Shown: piece after piece, positions 1-6,005 of the stretch
Layout of the letters: each line of letters begins with the position of its first letter
Numbering within the stretch: the stretch's first letter is position 1
NCBI GenBank assembly: GCA_022790905.1
Contig: JAAVYC010000144.1
Coordinates: forward strand, 1 to 9,496
Reading direction: 5' to 3'
DNA length: 9,496 nucleotides
Origin: Lachnospiraceae bacterium
GTDB lineage: Bacteria > Bacillota > Clostridia > Lachnospirales > Lachnospiraceae
Program-made: the position numbers and the translations under genes
Notes under the pieces: generated by a model
Told to the model about the DNA's origin: nothing
Database searches by the model: none
What the model saw: the letters and a program-made list of their open reading frames with translations, nothing else

Positions 1-282
1 AAAGCATGGAAATATGAATATAAATATCGTCGGGGCGGCAAAACGTTATGTGCACTATATGCAAGAGAAAATTGTGTGGGATTTATGATTATCTTAGGGA
101 AAAACGAAAGATTAAAATTCGAGACAGATAGAGATAATTATTCAAAAAAAGTTCAAAGAATTTATGATGAAACCCAAACTTATCATGATGGGAAATGGCT
201 AATGTTTGAGCCAATGGATACTACTTTGTTTGACGATTTTATGGGACTGTTGAGAATCAAAAGAAGGCCAAACAGAAAGTAG
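1..282 (+). CDS. DUF3788 family protein, C-terminal part
   Basis: The reading frame is open from the first base of the window, so the start lies upstream and only about 93 residues are visible. The visible part has a basic and aromatic stretch, a central GFMIILGKNE segment, and an ending with YHDGKWLMFEP followed by a basic IKRRP tail. This pattern (G-K-x-L-C, a strand, then a Y-x-D-G-K-W-L-M motif and a final helix with IKR(R/K)P) is how DUF3788 proteins of Firmicutes end. The biochemical role of the family is unknown; members are small soluble proteins of about 130-140 residues, so roughly two thirds is present. An ATG at 76 is internal to the conserved region and is not taken as the start. 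The assignment rests on recognition of the C-terminal motif only. Confidence 0.72.
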   Translation, partial: KAWKYEYKYRRGGKTLCALYARENCVGFMIILGKNERLKFETDRDNYSKKVQRIYDETQTYHDGKWLMFEPMDTTLFDDFMGLLRIKRRPNRK

Positions 283-389
283 TTTATGATCGTGTCATTA
301 GCCAATGGGATAGATTTTTCAATAGAAACGTAATGGCCAAATTTCCGTTTGTTGAGAAGTTGAATAGGATAAAAGTTGGAATAGAGTAA
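240..389 (+). pseudogene. Possible coding tail of an unknown, decayed gene
   Basis: In the frame that starts at 240 (not the frame of the DUF3788 gene) about 49 codons run open to a TAA at 387-389. The last 36 or so, from about 279, look protein-like: VVYDRVISQWDRFFNRN, then a hydrophobic and basic ending. There is no ribosome binding site and the only ATG (333) is near the end, so it cannot be an intact gene. It may be the 3' remnant of a gene fused behind DUF3788, or a chance open frame. I do not recognise the family. Bases 390-577 show no gene, only an 11-base-period duplication of ATAGGCGC at 406-413 and 417-424. Confidence 0.22.
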
Positions 390-577
390 AATAAAAGGGA
401 AGATCATAGGCGCAGTATAGGCGCGTATGATGAGTGATTATGATATATTGATACGGAAAAGTGTTGAATTTCAAGTAATGAAAAGATTACAAATATGTTA
501 GGATTGTAAAATTAAGTAAAAATGCTTATAATATGAATCAAAACATTTTCTAGTGTGCCCGCCTAATGATTTTGTGT

Positions 578-1345
578 TTATTTTAGTGGAAGAAATAATA
601 GATTTGGTTTTCGACCACTACATAACTTTTTCATTTTCAATTCTGCAATTTTTAGAACAAATGCATTTATATGACGAGCTTTTTTAGGGCAAATAGTCAT
701 ACATTGCAGACAAGAGATGCAGATATTGGTGTCGCATTTCCGATAATTGTCGATAGGTATGGCATGAACCGGACATTTTTCATAACATAAGCCGCAATCA
801 ATACATTGTTTGTCCGCTTTGGGAGTGATAGGAATTGATACATATTTTCGGTAGGGGTTATTTCCTGGAACTTTTATTGGGGAAAACGGTTCTTTTAAAA
901 TATTTTGGCACTGGATAGAGAACTGTTTTAATTCCTCTATGTCGTCAGAATCCGGGCGTTTGGCGCCGTATTTTGGCATTACCGAATGTCTTGTGACAGC
1001 GGCAATGGCACAATAGCATAAAAAACCGGACTGTTCCATAGTATCTTTTAATTCTAAAAGTGTATCATCAAAAGCTCTGTTTCCATAAGTAGAAATTAAA
1101 ATTGCCTTTGCGTTGTTTCCCTGTAGGTGTTGTAATATTGGGATAATAAATTGAGGAACTCGCCCGCTAAAGCTAGGAACCGACACAATACAAAGATCAT
1201 TTTCATGAAAAGTGATAGATGAATCCACTTTGGGAAAATCAGATAGGTCTATATATTCTTTTTGGCAATCCCATGCGGAACAGATCATATCTAGAACTTT
1301 TTTTGTTCCACCAGTGGGACTAAAATATAAAGCATAAAGTTTCAT
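578..1345 (-). CDS. EFR1-type flavodoxin/4Fe-4S ferredoxin fusion protein
   Basis: A 255-residue cytoplasmic electron-transfer protein. Residues 1 to about 150 form a flavodoxin-like domain: an N-terminal beta strand (KLYALYF) leads into the FMN phosphate loop SPTGGTKKV at 9-17, and a second strand (LCIVSVPSFSGRVP, 51-64) is typical of this subfamily. Residues 178-222 form a two-cluster bacterial ferredoxin domain, with C181, C184, C187 and C191 followed by Pro, and C209, C212, C215 and C219 followed by Pro; all eight ligands are intact. The domain order and length match the EFR1 family ferrodoxins common in gut Clostridia. The partner and substrate are unknown. The start is supported by GGAGAAAG just upstream of the ATG on the minus strand. 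It is transcribed away from the comB-like gene and towards the DUF3788 gene, as a single gene. Confidence 0.93.
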   Translation of the reverse strand: MKLYALYFSPTGGTKKVLDMICSAWDCQKEYIDLSDFPKVDSSITFHENDLCIVSVPSFSGRVPQFIIPILQHLQGNNAKAILISTYGNRAFDDTLLELKDTMEQSGFLCYCAIAAVTRHSVMPKYGAKRPDSDDIEELKQFSIQCQNILKEPFSPIKVPGNNPYRKYVSIPITPKADKQCIDCGLCYEKCPVHAIPIDNYRKCDTNICISCLQCMTICPKKARHINAFVLKIAELKMKKLCSGRKPNLLFLPLK

Positions 1346-1378
1346 TTACTTTCTCCATTTCATAAATTTGCTTATGTT

Positions 1379-1409
1379 CGTATGTTTTTTGTATGTTACA
1401 TATCGTATG
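1379..1409. promoter_or_regulatory. Repeated GTATG/CATAT motif in the EFR1 leader
   Basis: CGTATGTT (1379-1386), the near-palindrome GTATGTTACATAT (1391-1403) and CGTATG (1404-1409) lie in a cluster between the proposed EFR1 promoter and its start codon. Five of six base pairs match in the palindrome, around a central T. It could be a repressor site in the leader; no regulator can be named. Confidence 0.25.
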
Positions 1410-1440
1410 ATTCCTAGATCATTTCTTGGATTTTATTCCT

Positions 1441-1491
1441 CTATATTTTAGCATGATTCGGATAATAAAGTAATAAAAACGCTAAATATAG
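1441..1491. repeat. Inverted repeat around the EFR1 promoter
   Basis: CTATATTTTAGC at 1441-1452 is matched by GCTAAATATAG at 1481-1491. The arms are complementary except for one extra A/T in the left arm, and are separated by 28 bases. The left arm overlaps the proposed -10 and the right arm lies just upstream of the -35, a placement that would suit a regulator binding both arms. The arms are AT-rich, so chance cannot be excluded. Confidence 0.35.
1445..1473 (-). promoter_or_regulatory. Putative promoter of the EFR1 gene
   Basis: Read on the minus strand, a -35-like TTACTT (1473-1468) is followed after 17 bases by TAAAAT (1450-1445), preceded by TG one base away, giving an extended -10 (TGCTAAAAT). 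The -35 is weak, which fits reliance on the extended -10. Transcription would start near 1438, leaving a leader of about 90 bases. The -10 sits in one arm of a larger inverted repeat, listed separately. Confidence 0.45.
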
Positions 1492-1494
1492 TGA

Positions 1495-1682
1495 AAAATA
1501 AATGTAATAAACCATATGGGCAGTTATGATGAAAATACGAAAAAAGCGTATGAAAGATTTCTATGCGGACTGGGATTACAGAATGAATAATTTTACCGTA
1601 TGATCAGGATATAAAAGAGAAAGTTTTAGGCAGAACAATCAAACAGATTTGTGAAAGGGATAAGAGCTTATGTATGATGTAA
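1495..1682 (+). pseudogene. Possible frameshifted small ORF before the comB-like gene
   Basis: Two short open frames join end to end. From ATG 1516 a 24-codon frame (start MGSYDENTKKAYERFL) stops at TAA 1588-1590. A second frame, one base back, runs from 1587 to TAA 1680-1682 (starting IILPYDQDIKEKVLGR). Both have protein-like composition, charged with regular hydrophobics. Joined by one -1 shift near 1587 they would give about 55 residues, ending 13 bases inside the comB-like gene. No good ribosome binding site precedes 1516. I do not recognise the family. Apart from this and the EFR1 control sites, the 1346-1669 gap shows nothing clear, and no convincing promoter for the gene at 1670 was found. 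Confidence 0.28.
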
Positions 1683-2404
1683 ATATTCTACATTTCATTG
1701 AGGGAGCAAAGCAGGCGATGGGGCTGACTGTGATTATTGATGTTTTCAGGGCGTTTTCACTAGAATGCTATTTGTATGATATGAATGTAAAACAGATACG
1801 CCCTGTTGGAACGATAGAGGAGGCCTTTTCTCTCAAAAATCGTATACCGGGCAGTATTTTGATAGGAGAGCGGCAAGGGAAAAAATGCGATGGATTTGAC
1901 TACGGAAATTCGCCGTCGACTATAAAGAAAGATGTGGCAGGAAAAACGATTATACATACCACCAGCGCGGGTACTCAGGGAATTGTCAATGCCGTTCATG
2001 CAAATGAAATTATTACAGGAAGCTTGGTCAATGCAAAAGCAGTAGCCGAATATATTATGGAAAAAAAGCCGCAGACAGTTTCGCTTGTATGTATGGGGAA
2101 CAGCGGTGTTAGTTTCGCGCCGGAAGATGATTTGTGTGCAGCGTATATCGAAAGTCTTCTAGAGAACAGAGAGTTTGATCTTGAGCAAAAGATCTGCTGT
2201 CTGAGAAATAATGGCGGTGAACATTTTTTTGATAAAGCCAGACAACATATTTTTCCGGAAGCAGATTTTTATCTGTGTGTAAAATATAATCAATTCCCTT
2301 TTGTCATTGAGATAGAAAAAGATGAGATGGGGTTTGTTGCAAATAAAAAAGTTGTCGGCGAAAACAAAATCAAAGGGAATCTGTTGTACGAAGGAGAATT
2401 TTGA
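1670..2404 (+). CDS. comB: ComB family protein (2-phosphosulfolactate phosphatase-like)
   Basis: A 244-residue protein with the ComB motifs in order: VIIDVFRA (21-28, with Asp24 and Arg27), GERQG (66-70), GFDYGNSP (75-82), the GKTIIHTTSAGTQG loop (91-104), GSLVNA (117-122), LVCMGN (139-144) and EDDLCA (152-157). In methanogens ComB is a Mg-dependent acid phosphatase that turns 2-phosphosulfolactate into sulfolactate on the way to coenzyme M. Many Firmicutes carry homologues without the rest of that pathway, and no comA or comC homologue is seen here, so the substrate is uncertain. The length fits the family. The ATG at 1670 is preceded by GAAAGGGA (1653-1660), and the protein starts in the usual place ahead of the first strand. 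It is the first intact gene of a plus-strand series. Its stop (2402-2404) overlaps the ATG of a seven-codon ORF. Confidence 0.85.
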   Translation: MYDVNILHFIEGAKQAMGLTVIIDVFRAFSLECYLYDMNVKQIRPVGTIEEAFSLKNRIPGSILIGERQGKKCDGFDYGNSPSTIKKDVAGKTIIHTTSAGTQGIVNAVHANEIITGSLVNAKAVAEYIMEKKPQTVSLVCMGNSGVSFAPEDDLCAAYIESLLENREFDLEQKICCLRNNGGEHFFDKARQHIFPEADFYLCVKYNQFPFVIEIEKDEMGFVANKKVVGENKIKGNLLYEGEF

Positions 2405-2427
2405 TGGAAATTGTGTACTGTAAGTGA
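2391..2427 (+). other. Strong RBS with a seven-codon ORF overlapping the comB stop
   Basis: AAGGAG (2391-2396) lies seven bases before an ATG at 2404, which overlaps the comB-like stop as TGATG, the standard layout for translational coupling. The frame is MEIVYCK and then stops at 2425-2427. A well-made start with almost no gene behind it suggests the remains of a deleted or truncated gene; a leader peptide is the alternative. The next real gene begins at 2477 with its own RBS. Confidence 0.35.
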
Positions 2428-2476
2428 AAGAGATGTTAGTAATGTGGCAGTTGTAATTATAAAAGGAGTGATTTAT

Positions 2477-2776
2477 ATGGCGAAGACAGCATGGATTTTT
2501 TCATACAAACTCAAGAAAAATGTGAGTGAGGAACAATTTATTGAACGGACGCAAAAGTTACATGATGAAATTATTTCTAAAGCAAAAGGGTTTATTTCCT
2601 GGGAACACTATCGGCAAGATAATGTGTGGACTGATTTTGTTCTCTGGGAGACAGAAGAGGACGCAAATAATGCCACAACGGTAGGAAAGGGAAAAGAAAT
2701 AACAGAAGATTTCTATGCCTGTATTCAGATGCATACCTGTAGAGCGTTGATTTCAAAATTTGTGAAAGAATATTAG
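2477..2776 (+). CDS. Small ABM-like (dimeric alpha/beta barrel) protein
   Basis: A 99-residue soluble protein. The beta-alpha-beta pattern (AWIFSYKLKKNVSEEQF, a helix ending in KAKGFISWEHYRQ, a strand TDFVLWETEEDANNA, and a final helix) resembles the antibiotic biosynthesis monooxygenase/dimeric alpha-beta barrel superfamily, in which homodimers bind small aromatic compounds or haem, or simply act as stress proteins. No catalytic residue can be assigned. An in-frame ATG exists at 2411, but the ATG at 2477 is preferred: AAGGAG (2463-2468) precedes it at good spacing, and the 22 extra residues do not look like part of the fold. It lies 72 bases after the comB-like gene and 76 before the CatA-like gene, probably in one transcript. 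The superfamily is moderately sure; the function is unknown. Confidence 0.68.
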   Translation: MAKTAWIFSYKLKKNVSEEQFIERTQKLHDEIISKAKGFISWEHYRQDNVWTDFVLWETEEDANNATTVGKGKEITEDFYACIQMHTCRALISKFVKEY

Positions 2777-2792
2777 TGGTGTTTTTGCCAAG

Positions 2793-2813
2793 ATAGATCA
2801 ATAATTTATCTAT
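2793..2813. repeat. Short inverted repeat before the CatA-like gene
   Basis: ATAGAT (2793-2798) and ATCTAT (2808-2813) are perfect inverted arms around nine bases, in the gap between the ABM-like and CatA-like genes. There is no T run after it, so it is not a terminator. It may be an operator or may mean nothing. Confidence 0.2.
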
Positions 2814-2852
2814 AGTATGTTGCATTTATAAATGACGGGAAGAGGTGTGAAT

Positions 2853-3500
2853 ATGGCGAATCAATATAAGATTATTGACAAAAAGAAATGGGACAGGACG
2901 CTGCACTGTATGATTTTTAGAGATTGTATTGAACCGGCATTTTGTGTGACATTTGAGGCAGATATCACGGCATTTAAACGTATGGCGAAAAAACGGGGAC
3001 TTTCCTTTACTATGGCCATGGTATATGCTGTCTGCAAATGCGCAAATGAGGTGGAAGCATTTCGTTATCGGTTTGTGGATGGGAAAATTGTGCTATTCGA
3101 TAAGATTGATACGGCATTTACATATTTGAATAAGGAAACAGAACTGTTCAAAGTAGTGAATGCTCCTATGTTGGATGATCTAAAAGAATATTGTGAATTG
3201 GCAGCGAAAATAGCAAATGAGCAGACGGAATATTTTACAGGGCCGTTGGGAAACGATGTCTTTCAGTGTTCTCCTATGCCGTGGGTTACGTATACACATA
3301 TTTCTCATACAAATTCTGGAAAAAAAGACAATGCGACGCCTCTATTTGACTGGGGAAAATATTATGAGAGAGATGGAAAAATAAGGATTCCGATCTCAGT
3401 ACAGGCACATCATTCCTTTGTGGATGGGCTGCACATCGGGCAGTTTGTAGAGAAACTACAAAAATATTTTGATGAGTCAGAGGGATCAAATGAAGTATAG
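2853..3500 (+). CDS. CatA-like chloramphenicol/O-acetyltransferase family protein
   Basis: A 215-residue protein, the usual CAT subunit length. It carries the signature QAHHSFVDGLH near the C-terminus: the catalytic His of the HxxxD motif would be H187 and the structural Asp D191, both present. Other CAT landmarks are the N-terminal K-W-D-R segment, SFTMAMVYAVCKCAN (51-65), the central SPMPWVTYTH region (140-149), FDWGKY (165-170) and the strand before the catalytic loop. CATs are trimers that transfer acetyl from acetyl-CoA to chloramphenicol hydroxyls. Many chromosomal clostridial homologues of this type are not proven resistance enzymes, so the natural acceptor is uncertain. An upstream ATG at 2832 is in frame, but AGAGGTG sits five bases before the ATG at 2853, so that start is preferred. 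The gene end overlaps the start of the GNAT pseudogene by 11 bases. Confidence 0.85.
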   Translation: MANQYKIIDKKKWDRTLHCMIFRDCIEPAFCVTFEADITAFKRMAKKRGLSFTMAMVYAVCKCANEVEAFRYRFVDGKIVLFDKIDTAFTYLNKETELFKVVNAPMLDDLKEYCELAAKIANEQTEYFTGPLGNDVFQCSPMPWVTYTHISHTNSGKKDNATPLFDWGKYYERDGKIRIPISVQAHHSFVDGLHIGQFVEKLQKYFDESEGSNEV

Positions 3501-3790
3501 GATAGCACGGATGGAAGATGCGAGAAAACTTACAGCCATTGTCCAGGAAACAATCGCAGAAATATATCCTAAATATTATCCGAGAGAGGTTGTAGATTTT
3601 TTGGGACAGTTGCACTGTTATGAAAATATTATGAGAGATATCCAGAGGTGCGTTGTCTGTATATTTAGAAGATAACGGTATAATTGTCGGTACAGGGAGT
3701 CATGAAAAGAATCATATAACCAGGGTATATGTAACTCCCCAATATCAGAATAAAGGATATGGAAATGATGAAAAACGGAGATACGAATTT
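3490..3790 (+). pseudogene. GNAT acetyltransferase, frameshifted and truncated
   Basis: The ATG at 3490 overlaps the CatA-like stop. Residues 1-53 (MKYRIARMEDARKLTAIV..., ending ENIMRDIQR) are the N-terminal half of a GNAT acetyltransferase. This frame then runs out of similarity and stops at 3673-3675. The continuation lies in the -1 frame from about 3650: LSVYLEDNGIIVGTGSH, then HITRVYVTPQYQNKGYGN, which holds the acetyl-CoA loop (Q-x-x-G-x-G-type motif, QNKGYG). One base appears to be missing around 3646-3650. Similarity ends near 3766; the last strands and helices of the fold, about 50-60 residues, are absent, and the response regulator starts directly. The second frame has no stop before the regulator, so it is continuous with it. 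The product is probably non-functional. Confidence 0.8.
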
Positions 3791-4495
3791 GTGAAAGAAT
3801 ATAGAATTATGATTGTAGATGATGAGCCGGATATTCTAGATTTACTTGAAAGGGCTCTTAAAATGGAGGGTTATGAACATATTCTAAAAATAAGTCATGG
3901 ACGTTCCGCGATAAACAGTTGTAGAGAAAACCATCCCGATCTCATTATTTTAGATGTGATGCTTCCAGATATGGATGGATATGAGGTCTGTAAACAGATT
4001 CGGGAATTTTCTCTTTGCCCAATCTTGTTTCTTTCCTCTAAAAATGATGAGTTGGACAAAATACTCGGTTTAGCGGTCGGCGGAGACGACTATGTGACAA
4101 AACCGTTTAGTCCAAAAGAAGTAGCATATAGAGTGAAAGCGCAGTTGCGGCGTACAGCGTATAGACAGAGTCCATTTCAGCAGGATGTGATTAAAATTGG
4201 AGAGCTGATGATTGACCCGGAGGGCTGCAGGACGCTGAAAGGAAATGTGCCCATAGAGTTGACGGCAAGAGAATTTGAGATCTTGCAGTATTTGGCAGAA
4301 AATAAGGGGCGTGTGATAAGCCGTGAGCGCTTATATGAAACGATTTGGGGTGAGGACAGTGATGGGTGTGATAATACAGTGATGGTACACATTCGTCATC
4401 TGCGTGAAAAACTAGAGGAGGATCCTTCGGCTCCGAGATATATTATTACGATGAAAGGGTTGGGATATAAGTTGGTGAATCCATATGAGACATAA
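3791..4495 (+). CDS. OmpR/PhoB-family response regulator (GTG start)
   Basis: A 234-residue DNA-binding response regulator. The receiver domain (about 4-118) has the acidic pair D10/D11, phosphoacceptor D55 (LIILDVMLPDMDG), S82/S83 and K104 (VTKPFSP). The C-terminal winged helix (about 135-232) has LTAREFEIL, the recognition helix with VMVHIRHLREKLEE, and the wing RYIITMKGLGYKL. The frame is open far upstream into the GNAT remnant. The GTG at 3791 is chosen because it gives the standard N-terminus (K-E-Y-R-I-M-I-V-D-D-E) and has CGGAG (3776-3780) ten bases before it. The gene overlaps the kinase by 11 bases, which marks a cognate pair. Similar regulators in Clostridia control nearby ABC exporters in response to peptides or envelope stress; the 11-base repeats upstream of the ATPase are candidate binding sites. 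Confidence 0.93.
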   Translation: MKEYRIMIVDDEPDILDLLERALKMEGYEHILKISHGRSAINSCRENHPDLIILDVMLPDMDGYEVCKQIREFSLCPILFLSSKNDELDKILGLAVGGDDYVTKPFSPKEVAYRVKAQLRRTAYRQSPFQQDVIKIGELMIDPEGCRTLKGNVPIELTAREFEILQYLAENKGRVISRERLYETIWGEDSDGCDNTVMVHIRHLREKLEEDPSAPRYIITMKGLGYKLVNPYET

Positions 4496-5897
4496 AACAA
4501 ATATCAATCCGTTTCTTCGTATCTTTCTTTTTGTAGCGGTCTTAGTCGTGATTGCGATTGCTGCAGCGATTGGTCTCTTTTATTATATGTTTGGAATAAC
4601 CGAGCCGGAAGGCCTGAGCTTGGCTTCCTGGCCCCATATATTTACCGATAATTTTTCGACTTGGATGGAAAATGAGGATGGAAATCTAAAAATAGAAGAG
4701 ATTGCGATAAACCGTTTGGATGAGTATGGATTGTGGCTGCAAGTCATAGATGAAACGGGAAAAGAAATTTTTTCTCACAATAAACCGGTAGATTATCCTG
4801 TAGACTATTCTGCATCCGAACTGATAGCATTGAGTACAAATACTTATGAGAACGGTAATACTGTTTTTGTGGGCAACTTTGAAGAGTCTGACCAGATCTG
4901 GAATTATTTGATTGGCTTTCCTTATGCTATAGGAAAACACATGCTCTACTATAACGGTGAAAATGTCGGACGTCTCTCACCGGTTTTTCGGATGGGAATT
5001 TGTTTTGTGTTGGGCTTTATTATCATTTTTGTCTTCGTGTATGGGTTTTGGATTACAAGACATCTCGGAAAGATTACAAAAGGAATCGGGAACTTATCGC
5101 ATCGCTCCTATTCGCCGCTTCCGGAAAGAGGGATGTTTCGTGAAATCTATAGAGAACTCAATAAAATGAATATGGAAATCCAAAACAGCGATCAGGTGCA
5201 AAAAAATACTGAGCGGACACGTAGGGAATGGATTTCTAATATCACACACGATTTAAAAACCCCACTTTCTCCAATTAGAGGGTATGCGGAGTTGTTGGTT
5301 GATGACCCTGTACAAAATAGTGAGACTATACAGGAATACGGGAACACTATTTTAAAGAATACCGATCACGTGGAAAAATTGATAGATGATTTGAAATTGA
5401 CTTATCAGCTGGAAGCCGGTGTGCTGCCGTACCATCCAAGAAAAATACGACTTATCCATTATCTGAGAGAGGTAGTCATTGATCTTGTAAATGATCCCGC
5501 ATTTTGCGATCGAGAGATAGAGTTTGAAAGTGATGCGGAGGAGATAATTGTCTGCACTGATGTGGATTTATTCCGTCGTGCTATGGGAAACCTTATCGTC
5601 AATGCTTTGACGCACAATCCATCGGAAACAAAAATAGCGGTGATTGTAAGTTTCAACGGGAAAAATGAAGTATCTATTATTGTGAGAGATAATGGAAGAG
5701 GGATGAGTCAGGAGGAACAGTCAGAGTTATTTCACCGATATTATAGAGGGACAAATACAGAGGAAAAACCGGAGGGCAGCGGTCTGGGTCTTGCAATTGC
5801 AAAGCAGATTGTGATACTTCACGGTGGAGATATTTCTGTAAAAAGTAAAGCACATGAGGGGACGGAATTTATAGTTTCACTGCCGATAAAACCGTAA
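4485..5897 (+). CDS. Membrane sensor histidine kinase
   Basis: A 470-residue kinase. TM1 is about 10-36, followed by an extracytoplasmic sensor region of about 130 residues that I do not recognise, then TM2 at about 170-190. A HAMP-type linker follows (about 191-237). The HisKA dimerisation domain has the autophosphorylated H255 in ISNITHDLKTPLSPIRGY. The ATP-binding domain has the N box (N373 in NLIVNALTHN), the G1 box (D402 in DNGRGM), the F box region (LFHRYYRG) and the G2 box (GSGLGLAIA from 431). All catalytic motifs are intact. The ATG overlaps the regulator stop by 11 bases, implying coupled translation. The long extracellular loop sets it apart from BceS-type intramembrane sensors, whose loop is very short, so it likely senses a ligand directly at the cell surface. 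Confidence 0.94.
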   Translation: MRHKTNINPFLRIFLFVAVLVVIAIAAAIGLFYYMFGITEPEGLSLASWPHIFTDNFSTWMENEDGNLKIEEIAINRLDEYGLWLQVIDETGKEIFSHNKPVDYPVDYSASELIALSTNTYENGNTVFVGNFEESDQIWNYLIGFPYAIGKHMLYYNGENVGRLSPVFRMGICFVLGFIIIFVFVYGFWITRHLGKITKGIGNLSHRSYSPLPERGMFREIYRELNKMNMEIQNSDQVQKNTERTRREWISNITHDLKTPLSPIRGYAELLVDDPVQNSETIQEYGNTILKNTDHVEKLIDDLKLTYQLEAGVLPYHPRKIRLIHYLREVVIDLVNDPAFCDREIEFESDAEEIIVCTDVDLFRRAMGNLIVNALTHNPSETKIAVIVSFNGKNEVSIIVRDNGRGMSQEEQSELFHRYYRGTNTEEKPEGSGLGLAIAKQIVILHGGDISVKSKAHEGTEFIVSLPIKP

Positions 5898-5910
5898 GAA
5901 AATATGATAA

Positions 5911-5964
5911 TTAAAGTAAAATTAAGATACAGAAAAGTGCAGTTTAAGATGGATGATTTATGCT
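5911..5964 (+). promoter_or_regulatory. Candidate response-regulator boxes and -10 of the ABC operon
   Basis: TTAAAG (5911-5916), TTAAGA (5922-5927) and TTAAGA (5944-5949) start 11 and then 22 bases apart, with a degenerate AAAAGT at the missing register (5933). OmpR/PhoB-family regulators bind direct repeats with an 11-base period. Nine bases after the last box is TATGCTAT (5959-5966), whose first six bases could be the -10 with the boxes in place of a -35. Transcription would then start near 5971 and leave a short leader carrying GGGAGG. The same box-to-TATGCTAT spacing is found upstream of the Nim-like gene. Confidence 0.42.
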
Positions 5965-5990
5965 ATGAGGTATAAGTCATCTATTTTTTA
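5949..5990 (+). terminator. Terminator-like hairpin between kinase and ABC ATPase
   Basis: GATGATTTAT (5952-5961) pairs with ATAAGTCATC (5972-5981) through ten pairs including one G-T, around a ten-base loop. Flanking bases 5949-5951 and 5982-5984 extend the stem weakly. A run of six T follows (5984-5989). It is a reasonable intrinsic terminator, though AT-rich. It would end or attenuate transcription from the regulator/kinase genes just before the ATPase RBS. The proposed exporter start lies inside it, so exporter transcripts would lack the left arm. Confidence 0.55.
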
Positions 5991-6005
5991 TTGGGAGGTT
6001 TTTAT

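Noticed and set aside
427..501. 24-codon ORF starting at 427
   Set aside because: No ribosome binding site, very short, and no recognisable features.
2411..2476. 22-residue N-terminal extension of the ABM-like protein
   Set aside because: No RBS at 2411, while AAGGAG precedes the ATG at 2477. The extra residues do not resemble the fold.
3653..4495. 280-residue ORF with GNAT-like N-terminus and response regulator
   Set aside because: It starts at a TTG inside the GNAT core without an RBS. The receiver domain has its own RBS and a GTG at 3791 that gives the standard N-terminus; the longer frame is a by-product of the deletion.
4957..5169. Plus-strand ORF of 70 codons inside the kinase gene
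   Set aside because: Out-of-frame shadow of TM2 and HAMP coding sequence.
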